A stretch of DNA of 64,000 nucleotides from Nocardioides daedukensis (GCF_013408415.1 NZ_JACCAA010000001.1:2356001-2420000); one strand, 5' to 3'; shown: positions 20,276-30,421, numbered from the stretch's first letter. Notes: generated by a model from the letters alone, not told the origin. Numbers and translations: made by a program.

Positions 20276-20869
20276 TCAGCGGTCGAGTGCGAGGCTAAGG
20301 CGATCCAAGTGCGCGTCTGCTTCGTCGACGCCCATCGCGGCGGAATCCGCCTGACAGTGACCGATCATTCTCTTCAGACGCAGCTTGTCCTTGAGGCTCA
20401 GCGGCGATGTGCGAAAGTCGCGGGCAGCTACCAATGAGGCCAGGACTACGAAGTCGACGCAGTGCCGTGAGGCTGTGCCTGGTGACGAAACGGTCGGGGC
20501 GCCGCCGATGCCGTGGCGGGACGCGGCGCGTTCGCCGATCCCCTCGGGAATCAGAACGTCAACCTGGGCGAGGCCGCGACGCCATCGGTGCTGATGCCCC
20601 TCACCGCTGGTATCGGCAGTGAATCCGAGGTCGACGAGCGCCGCTGTGAACCGTGTGAGCATCAGGGGATCGGCGCGGATGTTGACGACCGCGTCGGCAT
20701 CTGTCGTGGGTCGAGTCGGGTAGGCGCCGCGCTCGGCACAGTGCAGGTGGACAAGCTGCCCGCCGACAAGTGCCCAGTTTTCGGGGAGCTTCGCGTACAA
20801 CGCCATGATCGCGTGCCAGGAGGCAGCCTGTGCCTTGTCCATTGCGGGTAGGACGATCGGATCGTTCAC
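20276..20869 (-). CDS. nucleotidyltransferase-fold protein, probable toxin
   Basis: A 197-residue protein with a minimal nucleotidyltransferase pattern. WALVGGQLVHLH (about residue 32) is the GG-containing strand-turn, and PTRPTTDADAVV (about 51-62) supplies the paired acidic residues. A later strand with QVDVLIP gives a third acidic position. This resembles AbiEii/MenA-type toxins, which transfer nucleotides to tRNA or other targets. It starts at GTG 20869, overlapping the stop of the upstream HTH gene (GTGA), so the two form one operon. The toxin role is inferred from family and pairing. Confidence 0.7.
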   Translation of the reverse strand: MNDPIVLPAMDKAQAASWHAIMALYAKLPENWALVGGQLVHLHCAERGAYPTRPTTDADAVVNIRADPLMLTRFTAALVDLGFTADTSGEGHQHRWRRGLAQVDVLIPEGIGERAASRHGIGGAPTVSSPGTASRHCVDFVVLASLVAARDFRTSPLSLKDKLRLKRMIGHCQADSAAMGVDEADAHLDRLSLALDR

Positions 20870-21615
20870 CGGCTGCCCCCCTTGTCGCTGCTCGGTCGCT
20901 CGTACGACGGCTCGGAGAGCTCACGCAGCACGTCGACGGCGCGGTGGAGCTCGCGCGGTCCGTCGTGCTGTGCCAAGTCGGCAGCAAGGAGCAGCTTCCG
21001 GGCGCGATTGCCGAGCCGCCGTGGTTGCGCGTCGGGAGGGACGATGTGGAGGAAGACGTTGGCGCGGTCCTCGTCGACGTCTCGCAAGAGGTATTCCTGC
21101 ATGACGTCGTCGAGATCATCGATCGACATGTAGCCCTCGACCACGTCGCCAGCAGTGAGGCCGGAGTCGGGATGTGAAAGCCCCGAGAGCAGGATGCGGT
21201 GATCCTCACGCAGGTCGGGAAGATCGGGAGCCGCGGCCCGGTAGCAGCGCCGGTTGGCGCGATTGCGCAGAGCAGTGGACAGCAGCCTGCCCACCTCGCG
21301 CGGATCGTCGATGTCGTACGCGGCGCTCAGCAGGCTCCGGAGGCGAGCTCGGGCTCGGGAGCGGTCGGGAGCAGAGAGATCCTGGAGGAGGTCGGAGTCA
21401 CCGGCGGCCACGGCGATCAGCGCCCATCCAGATCTCTCCGACAGCGGTCGTCCGGGCGCGCGGGAGCCAGCGATGCGGTGCAGGTGCTTCTCGTCGATGA
21501 CCCACCGACTGCCGATGCGTTCGGCAGGGAGCGACCCGTCCTGAATGCGCTGGTGCACGCGTTGAGGGCCGACGCCCAACTGTGCGGCGGCTTCCGCGAC
21601 ACTGATGCGGGCCAT
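20866..21615 (-). CDS. excisionase-type HTH protein, probable antitoxin
   Basis: A 249-residue protein. The first about 50 residues form a MerR/excisionase-type helix-turn-helix (SVAEAAAQLGVGPQRVHQRIQDGSLPAERIGSRWVI as a whole pattern, residues 5-40). The remainder has a helical segment (SAPDRSRARARLRSLLS, about 82-98) and no known enzymatic motif. The ribosome site GAGGA precedes ATG 21615. It is the first gene of a two-gene operon with the nucleotidyltransferase. A regulator and antitoxin role is likely but not shown. Confidence 0.65.
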   Translation of the reverse strand: MARISVAEAAAQLGVGPQRVHQRIQDGSLPAERIGSRWVIDEKHLHRIAGSRAPGRPLSERSGWALIAVAAGDSDLLQDLSAPDRSRARARLRSLLSAAYDIDDPREVGRLLSTALRNRANRRCYRAAAPDLPDLREDHRILLSGLSHPDSGLTAGDVVEGYMSIDDLDDVMQEYLLRDVDEDRANVFLHIVPPDAQPRRLGNRARKLLLAADLAQHDGPRELHRAVDVLRELSEPSYERPSSDKGGSR

Positions 21616-21714
21616 TGTTGGATTCCTCGCGGTTGATCAAAGGTTACGGCAATACTAGGTGAATCTCCAGGGTTTAAGCAATCCATTGTCACCGGGAACT
21701 GCCAAGATGCGCGG

Positions 21715-22542
21715 ATGAGCCTTGCGATTGCGACGTGCCAGCCCACCGCCTCCGCCGATCCTCGCGCCAATGGTGCTGAGGTGCGGCGCATGTTGCGAGA
21801 GTCCGCAGCGTCGGGAGCGCGACTTGCCCATTTCCCTGAAGGCTTTCTGTCCGGATATGCCCTGGAGAACGTGGCCGCCTGGGAGGACGTCGACTGGGCC
21901 GCCGTACGCGACGAACTCGAGCAGGTTGCCGCCCTCGCTGGCGAGCTCGGGATCTGGGTGGTTCTCGGTTCTGCTCACCCGCTGACCCCGCCGCATTGGC
22001 CGCACAACAGCCTCTACGTCATCTCCGACGAGGGGAAGCTCATCGACCGCTACGACAAACGCAAGTGCTCGAGCACAGAGGTCACCCGGTTCTATACGCC
22101 AGGCTTTGAGTCGGTGGTCTTCGACGTTGACGGCTTCCGCTTCGGGCTGGCGATCTGCATCGAGATCAACTTTCCAGACGTCTTTGCCGACTACGGCCAG
22201 CTTGGAGTCGACTGCCTGCTGCTCTCGGCGTACCCGGTCGACTCGATCTTCGAGACCAAGGCCCGCGCCTATGCCGCGATCCACAACTACTGGGTGAGTC
22301 TGTCCGTGCCTGCGCAGAGCACGCATCTGTTCCACTCCGGACTCATCGGGCCGCATGGCGAGGTGATGGCCGACGTCGGCGGCCAATCCGGGCTGGTGGT
22401 CGGGACGCTGGACCGAGAAGACCCCGCACTCCGCGTCGCGCTCGACCTTGCCAAACCTTGGCGGGCGACGGCGCGCGCCGGCGACATCTATGAGGAGCGC
22501 CGCGTCATCGACGAGCGCAGCCGAGTGCGCAACCAGTTCTAA
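21715..22542 (+). CDS. carbon-nitrogen hydrolase (nitrilase superfamily)
   Basis: A 275-residue enzyme of the nitrilase superfamily, which hydrolyses C-N bonds of nitriles or amides. The catalytic triad is visible: Glu in AHFPEGFL (about residue 42), Lys in DRYDKRKCS (about 112), and Cys in LAICIEINFPD (about 148). The subfamily and substrate are not clear. It diverges from the HTH gene, 99 bases away, and converges with the S51 peptidase gene. Confidence 0.88.
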   Translation: MSLAIATCQPTASADPRANGAEVRRMLRESAASGARLAHFPEGFLSGYALENVAAWEDVDWAAVRDELEQVAALAGELGIWVVLGSAHPLTPPHWPHNSLYVISDEGKLIDRYDKRKCSSTEVTRFYTPGFESVVFDVDGFRFGLAICIEINFPDVFADYGQLGVDCLLLSAYPVDSIFETKARAYAAIHNYWVSLSVPAQSTHLFHSGLIGPHGEVMADVGGQSGLVVGTLDREDPALRVALDLAKPWRATARAGDIYEERRVIDERSRVRNQF

Positions 22543-22631
22543 GGCGGATCTACCATCGAAGGGCTGTTGGCGGACATGACGAGGAGACCTGGCGACGTGC
22601 TGCTCCACTGCGGACGCGAAGATGGTCGCGG

Positions 22632-23300
22632 TCAGGAAAGCAGTGTCCAGTGCCCTTCTGACACAACCTCGAGGGCACCGTCGACCACCGCGATGGCCGT
22701 CTGGTCGTCGATGGCATAGGCAGGCCCGGAAATGCGGGCGGCCCACTCCTCCGCCTCGGCCATGGAGTTGCCCGGCGCACCGTCGGGTGCCAGGTGGGGG
22801 CAGATCGAGAAGTCGACCAATCCAAGCGTGGAATCGTCACCGTTGGGTGGTCGCCACTGGATGAAGTCTTCCCCGACCTCGGGAGTCATCACCATGCTTC
22901 CGGCGCTCAGGCCCACCCACACCGTGTCGCTGAGCGTTGGAATCAGGTCGACGAGTCCGGACTCCCGCATCCAGTGGCACAGGAAGAGGACGTCGCCGCC
23001 CGCCGCAAGCAGGACGTCGGTCTCCTGGACGAGCGGGACCCAACGGTCCTCGTCGAGGCTGGGCAGTGCGGTGAGCTCGAGGACTCCCATCGACTTCCAG
23101 CCCAGGTCGACCATCGGATTCTCCGCCGTGCCGCTGATGAACTGCCAGGCTCGTTGCCCCGGTCCGACCGCTGGGTGCCCATACATCGCGGTGGGGATGC
23201 ACAGGGCGCTGGCGTCCTCGATCGGCTTGCCCAGCAGCTCGATCAGCGTCTCGCGGATGCTGGAGTTGGTGACGCCGCCGGACGTGAGAAGTAGTTTCAT
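22632..23300 (-). CDS. peptidase E-like protein (family S51)
   Basis: A 222-residue cytosolic serine peptidase or class I glutamine-amidotransferase-like protein. The nucleophile elbow is VWVGLSAGSMVMTP (serine at about 133), and the strand VLLAAGGDVLFLC (about 95) is the typical preceding loop. The acidic residues and histidine of the S51 site lie in SICPHLAPDG (about 168). S51 enzymes cleave Asp-Xaa dipeptides or cyanophycin products. It follows the HNH gene by 15 bases on the same strand, so they may be co-transcribed. Confidence 0.82.
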   Translation of the reverse strand: MKLLLTSGGVTNSSIRETLIELLGKPIEDASALCIPTAMYGHPAVGPGQRAWQFISGTAENPMVDLGWKSMGVLELTALPSLDEDRWVPLVQETDVLLAAGGDVLFLCHWMRESGLVDLIPTLSDTVWVGLSAGSMVMTPEVGEDFIQWRPPNGDDSTLGLVDFSICPHLAPDGAPGNSMAEAEEWAARISGPAYAIDDQTAIAVVDGALEVVSEGHWTLLS

Positions 23301-23315
23301 GCTGTCCTCCTGGAG

Positions 23316-24233
23316 TCAGCTGGCGTTGAGGAACGCCTGGAACCGTTCCTCGAGGAGCAAGGGATCCGGACGTTCTGTACGCCGTTCTGGCAGCACCATC
23401 AGTTGCTGGCCGTGGAACTCCTGAATGCCATGTCGAAGCATCGGACCGTCGACTTCCTGGAGCACGTCGGCATTGATTCGAACTTCATAGCTCGGCGTGA
23501 TTCCGAGGATCTTCCGGTCATAGGCAGCGTGGTGCATCTTGCAGAGCGTGAGGCCGTTGGTGACAACGGGGCGCCCACCCGCGCCGTCCTCATGGATGTG
23601 GGCCGCGTCGAGGAGCTCACTGTGGCGGAAGGAGCAGACGGCGCACGCGGTTCTGTAGGCCCGAAGGACGGCTGCGCGGAACGGACGCTGGTGCAATCGG
23701 AGCTTGGTCAATTGCTGGCGGTACGCCGGGTCCAGCTCGAGGTCGACGGATGGCCACGTGATGTCAGGTTGGGGGACCGCGTCGATGTCCACGACGAATT
23801 GAAGGTCGGATCGTTCCTCGGCCACCAGATAGATCGGATAGAGAGCGCTGTATCCGCCGCCTTGGACGCCCAGCCACCAGATCAGCGGGAGGCGTTCGGC
23901 CATTGCCTGGTGCAGGGCCCGATTCTGATAGTGGTTCGGATCGTCGCCCCGCATCTTGTAGCGATAGAACCCATCCAAGCCCACTGCATCGTCATAGGGA
24001 CGGTTGGATCCTTCTGGACGATAGACGGTTCGAATGGCCAGGGCAGCCCGGAGCTGTCCTGGCTTCCAGATCCCTTGCTGGGTCGGCATAAGCCTGAATG
24101 TTTCGCCACCCAGAGTGAGGTTGCTGGTGTCCTCTTGGGTGAACGTCTCCTTGCCTGCGGCGCGTTGCTTGTCCAGCCACGCAAAGGCGGCGTGCCTGAT
24201 CGCCAGCTCGCGGAGACGCTCGGTGGGAGTCAC
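23316..24233 (-). CDS. HNH endonuclease with an N-terminal PUA-like region
   Basis: A 305-residue protein. The C-terminal HNH nuclease contains CAVCSFRHSELLDAAHIHED (cysteines, about residues 193-196, and catalytic His), NGLTLCKMHHAAYD and a zinc-binding layout. The N-terminal about 150 residues include IWKPGQLRAALAIRT and ERLPLIWWLGVQGGGY, a layout seen in nucleases that pair a PUA/SRA-like base-reading domain with HNH. It may be a modification-dependent restriction enzyme. GTG 24233 is the start. The DNA target is unknown, and the PUA-like assignment is by eye only. Confidence 0.75.
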   Translation of the reverse strand: MTPTERLRELAIRHAAFAWLDKQRAAGKETFTQEDTSNLTLGGETFRLMPTQQGIWKPGQLRAALAIRTVYRPEGSNRPYDDAVGLDGFYRYKMRGDDPNHYQNRALHQAMAERLPLIWWLGVQGGGYSALYPIYLVAEERSDLQFVVDIDAVPQPDITWPSVDLELDPAYRQQLTKLRLHQRPFRAAVLRAYRTACAVCSFRHSELLDAAHIHEDGAGGRPVVTNGLTLCKMHHAAYDRKILGITPSYEVRINADVLQEVDGPMLRHGIQEFHGQQLMVLPERRTERPDPLLLEERFQAFLNAS

Positions 24234-24344
24234 ACAAGGATCATTGCAGGATGCGTGGGCGGCCGTGTTTCTTTCGCGGCGACATCACGTGCCTAATCAG
24301 CCCGACTGTCCGGATCGAGGCGAACTCGGGCTAAGGGAGGAAGG

Positions 24345-24743
24345 TCAAGAAGCGTCGATCCACCGTCGCAACGCGATGACGACCTCGGCGTCCCCGTAGC
24401 CGTCGCCGCCAGTCCAGGGATCGGCTGCGGTGCCTTGCAGCCAGGCCACCACCTCGGATGGGTCGGCATGGCCGCCGGCTTCCAACGCAGCACGCACAAT
24501 CTCCCCCTCCGGCATGTCCACACGTCGGCGTAGCCAGCCGATCCCATCCTCGGTGTCGAATATGATCCAGTCCGGTGAGGCGTCCAGTGTGACGCAGGCA
24601 CAGATGGTCAGCGCATGGCGGGCACGGCCATGCCAATCTCCCGCAGGGTGACGCCCCGAAGCACGGTCAAGCAATTCCTCGATGAGCCCCACCGATGGGT
24701 CCTCGGTTGGCTGCGTTGAGTGTCGCTTCCCGAACATGGTCAC
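24345..24743 (-). CDS. hypothetical protein
   Basis: A 132-residue soluble protein, not recognised. It has a conserved-looking core with DWHGRARHALTICACVTLD and a C-terminal acidic segment with GDGYGDAEVVIALRRW. No membrane span is seen. The start could be GTG 24743 or ATG 24737; no clear ribosome site is seen. It sits between the HNH gene and the IS110 element and is probably a real small gene because codon use matches the neighbours. Confidence 0.5.
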   Translation of the reverse strand: MTMFGKRHSTQPTEDPSVGLIEELLDRASGRHPAGDWHGRARHALTICACVTLDASPDWIIFDTEDGIGWLRRRVDMPEGEIVRAALEAGGHADPSEVVAWLQGTAADPWTGGDGYGDAEVVIALRRWIDAS

Positions 24744-25031
24744 ACCGTAGCCGTCCGCAGGTGGAGAGCACGCACTTCGAACATCTTCACGTGCCCGATA
24801 TGCGGCTACTAGACGATTCCCTTAGGACCGGCGTCTGGCCAGACTCGGTCCAGGTGATCGACGGGCGGCTCTCCATGCGGCTGCCCACCGGCTGTTCTGG
24901 TGTGGCTCACTATCGGTCTGCGGCCCGCCGGTCACCGTGACGAGGCGTGGCTCAAGAAGGGACTGCCCTGCTCGTAGTAGCAATGCCCACCTCGCCGTCC
25001 ACATCGGAACGAGCACAGGCGGGAGCAGCAC
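24744..25031 (+). other. IS110 left-end non-coding region, possible bridge RNA
   Basis: A 288-bp non-coding stretch directly upstream of the IS110 transposase. GGACCG (24825-24830) pairs with CGGTCC (24846-24851) around an internal TCTGGCCAGA palindrome, and CCACCGG pairs loosely with CTGGTGTGG near 24890. IS110-group elements carry a structured guide RNA in this region. The exact element end is not visible because this family lacks long terminal inverted repeats. Confidence 0.45.
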
Positions 25032-26198
25032 ATGGAGCAGGTCATCATCGGGGTAGATCCCCACAAGTTGTCGGCCACCATCGAGGTCGTCGACCAGCAT
25101 GAACAGCGACTCGGCTCGGGCCGGTTCACCACCGACCGCGCCGGCTACGCCGCGATGCGGAGCTACGCCAAGACCTGGCCGCAGCGGGTTTGGGCGGTTG
25201 AAGGCAGCAACGGTGCCGGGCGCCCACTCGCGCAGCGACTCCTTGAAGACGGTGAGCGCGTCGTCGACGTCCCGGCCAAGCTCGCCGCCCGAGTCCGGCT
25301 CTTCGACACCGGCCACAATCGCAAGACCGACGCCCACGACGCCCACGCGGTCGCCGCCGTCGCCGTGCGCACCAGCACCCTGCGCGTGCTGCAGTTCGAC
25401 GGCGAGCTCGAGGCGCTCCGGATGCTCACGGACCGACGCGAAGCACTCACTCGCCGGCGGGTCCAGACCGTCGACCGACTTCAGGCTCTGCTCGCAGAAC
25501 TCCTGCCAGGACAGGCGAAACGCGACATCACCACCGGTCAGGCCAAGACCATGCTCGCCTCTGTCCGGCCCCGCGACATCGCCGGCAAGACCCGCCGGCG
25601 CATCGCAGCCGAAGAGCTCGCCGAGCTGATCTCGGTCGAGGCCAAGATCAAGAAGGCCACCGCCGAGCTGAAGACGATCGTGCTGGCCCGCGGCTCCCGG
25701 TTGATGGATCTGCACGGCGTCGGGCCCGTCGTCGCTGCCCGGACCCTGGCCGACGTCGGCGACGTGACCCGCTTCGCCGACCGCAACCGGTTCGCGTCCT
25801 GGACCGGCACCGCGCCCTTGGACGCGTCTTCTGGTGAGCAGAACCGGCACCGGCTCTCCCGAGCCGGGAACCGGCGGATGAACCACATGATCCACATCGC
25901 CGCGATCAGCCAGATCCGCCTCGACACCGAGGGCCGCGCCTACTACCGGCGCAAGCGAGCCGAGGGCAAGAAGTCCCTCGAGGCGATCAGGTGTCTCAAG
26001 CGCAGGATCTCGGATGCGATCTACCGCCAGCTGCTCGAGGACGCACAGCGATCCGCTGTCGAAGACGTTGGCGCGAGTCCGGGAGGGCACTGCAGGGCGT
26101 CTCAAGAATCCAGCGCGGTCGACCTTCCCCTGCACATCGACACTTCGGATCAGCCACTTCCCGGACCCGCGGAGAAGACGCTACGCCGAACCGGTTGA
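25032..26198 (+). CDS. IS110-family transposase
   Basis: A 388-residue transposase. The N-terminal RuvC-like DEDD domain begins IIGVDPHKLSATIEVVD (first Asp, about residue 8), with NRKTDAHDAHAVA (about 99-110) carrying further acidic residues. The C-terminal Tnp_2-type domain has HGVGPVVAARTLADVGD (about 233) and the serine-containing SGEQNRHRLSRAGNRR (about 275). The end, SSDQ-like TSDQPLPGP, is the usual one, so the gene looks intact. ATG 25032 follows GGGAGCAGCAC. Confidence 0.93.
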   Translation: MEQVIIGVDPHKLSATIEVVDQHEQRLGSGRFTTDRAGYAAMRSYAKTWPQRVWAVEGSNGAGRPLAQRLLEDGERVVDVPAKLAARVRLFDTGHNRKTDAHDAHAVAAVAVRTSTLRVLQFDGELEALRMLTDRREALTRRRVQTVDRLQALLAELLPGQAKRDITTGQAKTMLASVRPRDIAGKTRRRIAAEELAELISVEAKIKKATAELKTIVLARGSRLMDLHGVGPVVAARTLADVGDVTRFADRNRFASWTGTAPLDASSGEQNRHRLSRAGNRRMNHMIHIAAISQIRLDTEGRAYYRRKRAEGKKSLEAIRCLKRRISDAIYRQLLEDAQRSAVEDVGASPGGHCRASQESSAVDLPLHIDTSDQPLPGPAEKTLRRTG

Positions 26199-26244
26199 CA
26201 ACAGAAGGGAGCCGGTATGACGCGCCGAACTTTGCCCCAAGGCT

Positions 26245-26272
26245 GAGGGCCGGGTCGAGAGACCCGGCCCTC
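26245..26272 (+). terminator. strong hairpin after IS110 transposase
   Basis: GAGGGCCGGGTC and GACCCGGCCCTC form a perfect 12-bp stem with a GAGA loop. It follows the transposase stop by 46 bases. No T-tract is seen, so termination is likely but not certain. It may also lie in the IS110 right end. Confidence 0.6.
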
Positions 26273-26501
26273 CTGCGCCTTCAGCCGGCGTTCCTGGCTT
26301 GCACGTCTTGAATATGGCCCATGGCGAGTCGCCTGAACTTCCTTTCGGTGGCGTCAGCGCTCTGGCTTCGGCAGGAGATAGGCCGTTACGGTGCTGACGA
26401 GTTCGTGAACAGGCGTCTGGTGTGCAAGGACTAGCGCGGTCGCCGACGCGTCAGAGCGGGACGTAGGTTGGGTCACTCGATGACGCTAGTAGAGTGGGCC
26501 G

Positions 26502-26573
26502 GTGGCAAGGATCGGGTGGGCTGCACTTAGCGGCGAAGAGGTTGAGACCGTCGTGTCCAACCTGACGTACTGA
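26502..26573 (+). pseudogene. 5' fragment of a gene cut by IS3
   Basis: GTG 26502 opens a short frame reading VARIGWAALSGEEVETVVSNL, then TY and a stop. The stop TGA is the first three bases of the IS3 left inverted repeat. The start of the product looks like that of a real protein, and the frame ends exactly at the insertion. The rest is not found after the IS. I cannot name the family. Confidence 0.45.
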
Positions 26574-26613
26574 ATCGCCCCGGGTCTGATGGAGGCTCTC
26601 AATCCTGGGAAGG

Positions 26614-27923
<1,310 letters not shown>

Positions 27924-28110
27924 CCGAGCCTCTACGAAACCCGGGGCGATTCAAAGAGCCTCAGACCCGGGATTCGCGCAGGCGTTTAGTGGGATCCCGC
28001 CCACGGGTGCGCATCTCCCGCTTCGCGCAAGGAGGTCGCGTCATTCTGGGCGGAATGACGCGATTGGAACCGCGCACGCGCGGGTCACCAGGGGAGGGCC
28101 CCGCTTCACA

Positions 28111-29013
28111 TCACCCGCGCAGGACCTCCACGAACGCATCACCCTGAGGATGAATCAGCCCCACGTCATAGATGTCCAGGAGCCGCACCACCGCATCACT
28201 CGGAGCACCGGGGATGAGCACCGCGATCCTCGTGTCGATGGGGAGCCGGTCCAAGGTGCGGTAATACATGGCCTGACCCATGCCGTGGGCCACCAGCACA
28301 TCGTCCCTGTGATAGACCTTCGCCTCGATCAGGAGCCCACGCGAGGGGTCGAACAGGTCCGCCTCCCGCCCGTTCGCGAAGCGCCGCTTCTTGACCGGGC
28401 GCCCCAACCATGCGACGTACCGCCGAACCAGGTCCTCCTCGAGCTCCCGCTCGATCTCGTGGCGTTCGTGTTGCGTCAGGCTGGGATCGGCCAGCATCGC
28501 CGAGAGGTCGTCCTGCAGCATCCAGTGGGCACGCACCACCCGGAGCTTGAAGTCCTTCAGATGCTTGTGCATCGCCCAATAGACGTCGCAGTGGCGATAG
28601 CGGCCGCCGAGTTCGACGAAGCACTCATAGATCGTCCGACTCGGTTTGTGCCCCGAGCCGGGCCACCCCAGTCCAAGCACCGCATCGGCCACCTCGCGCA
28701 GATCGGCCTCAGCGACAGCCTCGGGGTCTCCGGCGGCGAGCGGACGCCGGAACGTGCCTTCCACGGTGTAGACGACCTGATTCGTCCACTCCAGGTCCAA
28801 CTCCGCCGCCAGGAATGCGTCCCGCACCCTGGTGCGCTCTGAGGCCACCTCCAGGCTGAGCCTGAGTCGAGACGCGGTTCGCTCCAGGAGCGCGTCCCAC
28901 TCGAGGTTCTCGTCGATGGACTCCAGGATCACCTTGCTGGCGATGCCGATTCGGAAGTCCCGCTCCTGGCCATTGCCAGATCGCTGCCGATCGTTCGGAT
29001 AGGGCACGGCCAT
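28111..29013 (-). CDS. PD-(D/E)XK-like nuclease fold protein
   Basis: A 300-residue protein. Near the C-terminus, READLFDPSRGLLIEAKVYH (about residues 218-237) shows a possible D-Xn-E-x-K site, and GMGQAMYY follows, like the Q found in many restriction-type nucleases. The first two-thirds are helical with no known motif. ATG 29013 has AGGGAG 7 bases upstream; the frame opens further back without support. The gene borders the accessory region, so it could belong to defence or repair. The function is unknown. Confidence 0.6.
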   Translation of the reverse strand: MAVPYPNDRQRSGNGQERDFRIGIASKVILESIDENLEWDALLERTASRLRLSLEVASERTRVRDAFLAAELDLEWTNQVVYTVEGTFRRPLAAGDPEAVAEADLREVADAVLGLGWPGSGHKPSRTIYECFVELGGRYRHCDVYWAMHKHLKDFKLRVVRAHWMLQDDLSAMLADPSLTQHERHEIERELEEDLVRRYVAWLGRPVKKRRFANGREADLFDPSRGLLIEAKVYHRDDVLVAHGMGQAMYYRTLDRLPIDTRIAVLIPGAPSDAVVRLLDIYDVGLIHPQGDAFVEVLRG

Positions 29014-29133
29014 CTCAATCTCCCTGCCACTTCTGCTCCGCGGTGCCCGCGAGTTCGTCCGGGCCTTCTTCGAACTGTGGCACACCTCGGAAATGACGAG
29101 CCCGGTTCGCTCCGCGTCCCGTAATCTCCACGA

Positions 29134-30393
29134 GTGACCACCGACCTCACCGAGCACGACCGCGCCCGCGTCCAACGGCGTACCCTCGCGGTCGTCGTCG
29201 CCAGCCAGGTCCTCGGTGGCGCGGGTCTCGCCGCAGGCATCACCGTCGGCGCGCTGATCGCCAAGGACATGCTCGGCTCGGACGGCCTGGCCGGTGTGCC
29301 CACCGCACTCTTCACCGTCGGCTCCGCACTCTCCGCGTTCCTCGTCGGTCGCTCCACGCACAGCTGGGGTCGGCGGATGGGGCTCGGTCTCGGCTTCATC
29401 GTCGGCGGCCTCGGCGCGATCGGGGTGGTCCTCGCGGCCGAGTGGGACTCGGTGCCGCTGCTGTTCATCGCGCTCTTCATCTATGGCGCCGGCAGCGCGA
29501 CCAACCTGCAGGCGAGGTACGCCGGCACCGACCTCGCCGCCCCGGCCAAGCGCGGCACCGCCGTCAGCATCGCGATGGTCTCCACCACCCTCGGCGCGGT
29601 CGCGGGACCCAACCTGGTCGACCCGCTCGGGCACCTCGCCACCGACCTCGGCCTGCCAGCCCTGGCCGGACCGTTCCTCCTCGCCGCGGCGGCCTACCTC
29701 AGCGCAGGTCTCGTCCTGCTCGCCTTCCTGCGCCCCGACCCCTACCTGCTGGCCAGGCGCCTCGACGAGGCCGAGGCCTCCCTCCAACCGACCCCGCGCG
29801 AGCCGGTGGCGATCCCGCCTGCCGCGGTCGGCGCCTACGTCGGGGCAACGGTCATGGTGCTCTCGCAGATCGCGATGGTCGCGATCATGACGATGACCCC
29901 GGTGCACATGCGCGCCCACCACCACGAGCTCGCCGCGGTCGGACTGGTGATCGGGCTGCACATCGGCGCGATGTACCTCCCCTCCCTGGTCACCGGGGTG
30001 CTCGTGGACAGGATCGGGCGTACGCCGATGGCGATCGCCTCGGGGATTACCCTGCTTGCCGCCGGCCTGGTCGCCGCGATCGCGCCCGGCGACTCACTCG
30101 GACTCCTCATCGTGGCGCTGATGCTGCTCGGTCTCGGCTGGAACTTCGGTGTCATCGCCGGCACCGCGCTGGTCGTCGACGCGACCGTCCCGGGCAACCG
30201 GCCGCGCGTGCAGGGCAGCATCGACGTGCTGATCGCGCTCGCCGGAGCCGGCGGCGGGATCGCCTCCGGAGTCGTCATGGAAGCCTCCAGCTTCGCCTTC
30301 CTCTCCCTCGCCGGTGGTCTGCTCGCCCTGGCCCTGATCCCGGTGCTGTTCTGGGCCTCGCGCGATGAAAGCAGGGCCTCGCCGCAGTCCTAA
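29134..30393 (+). CDS. MFS transporter
   Basis: A 419-residue membrane protein with about 12 membrane spans in two halves and a loop between (about residues 190-240). Short loops with RR and DRIGR patterns (LVGRSTHSWGRRMG about 70-83 and LVDRIGRTP about 290-300) are the motif-A-like sequences of the major facilitator superfamily. The substrate is unknown; exporters of this type often carry drugs or metabolites. Start GTG 29134. It diverges from the PD-(D/E)XK-like gene with a 120-bp gap. Confidence 0.85.
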   Translation: MTTDLTEHDRARVQRRTLAVVVASQVLGGAGLAAGITVGALIAKDMLGSDGLAGVPTALFTVGSALSAFLVGRSTHSWGRRMGLGLGFIVGGLGAIGVVLAAEWDSVPLLFIALFIYGAGSATNLQARYAGTDLAAPAKRGTAVSIAMVSTTLGAVAGPNLVDPLGHLATDLGLPALAGPFLLAAAAYLSAGLVLLAFLRPDPYLLARRLDEAEASLQPTPREPVAIPPAAVGAYVGATVMVLSQIAMVAIMTMTPVHMRAHHHELAAVGLVIGLHIGAMYLPSLVTGVLVDRIGRTPMAIASGITLLAAGLVAAIAPGDSLGLLIVALMLLGLGWNFGVIAGTALVVDATVPGNRPRVQGSIDVLIALAGAGGGIASGVVMEASSFAFLSLAGGLLALALIPVLFWASRDESRASPQS

Positions 30394-30421
30394 CTGCACC
30401 AACCATGCGAGGAGAGCGTTG

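Noticed and set aside
22543..22631. Small gene between the nitrilase and peptidase genes
   Set aside because: The 89-bp gap has no supported start or conserved frame.
27954..28110. Continuation of the gene cut by IS3
   Set aside because: The sequence after the IS right repeat has no frame that continues the 26502 fragment, and no target duplication matches.
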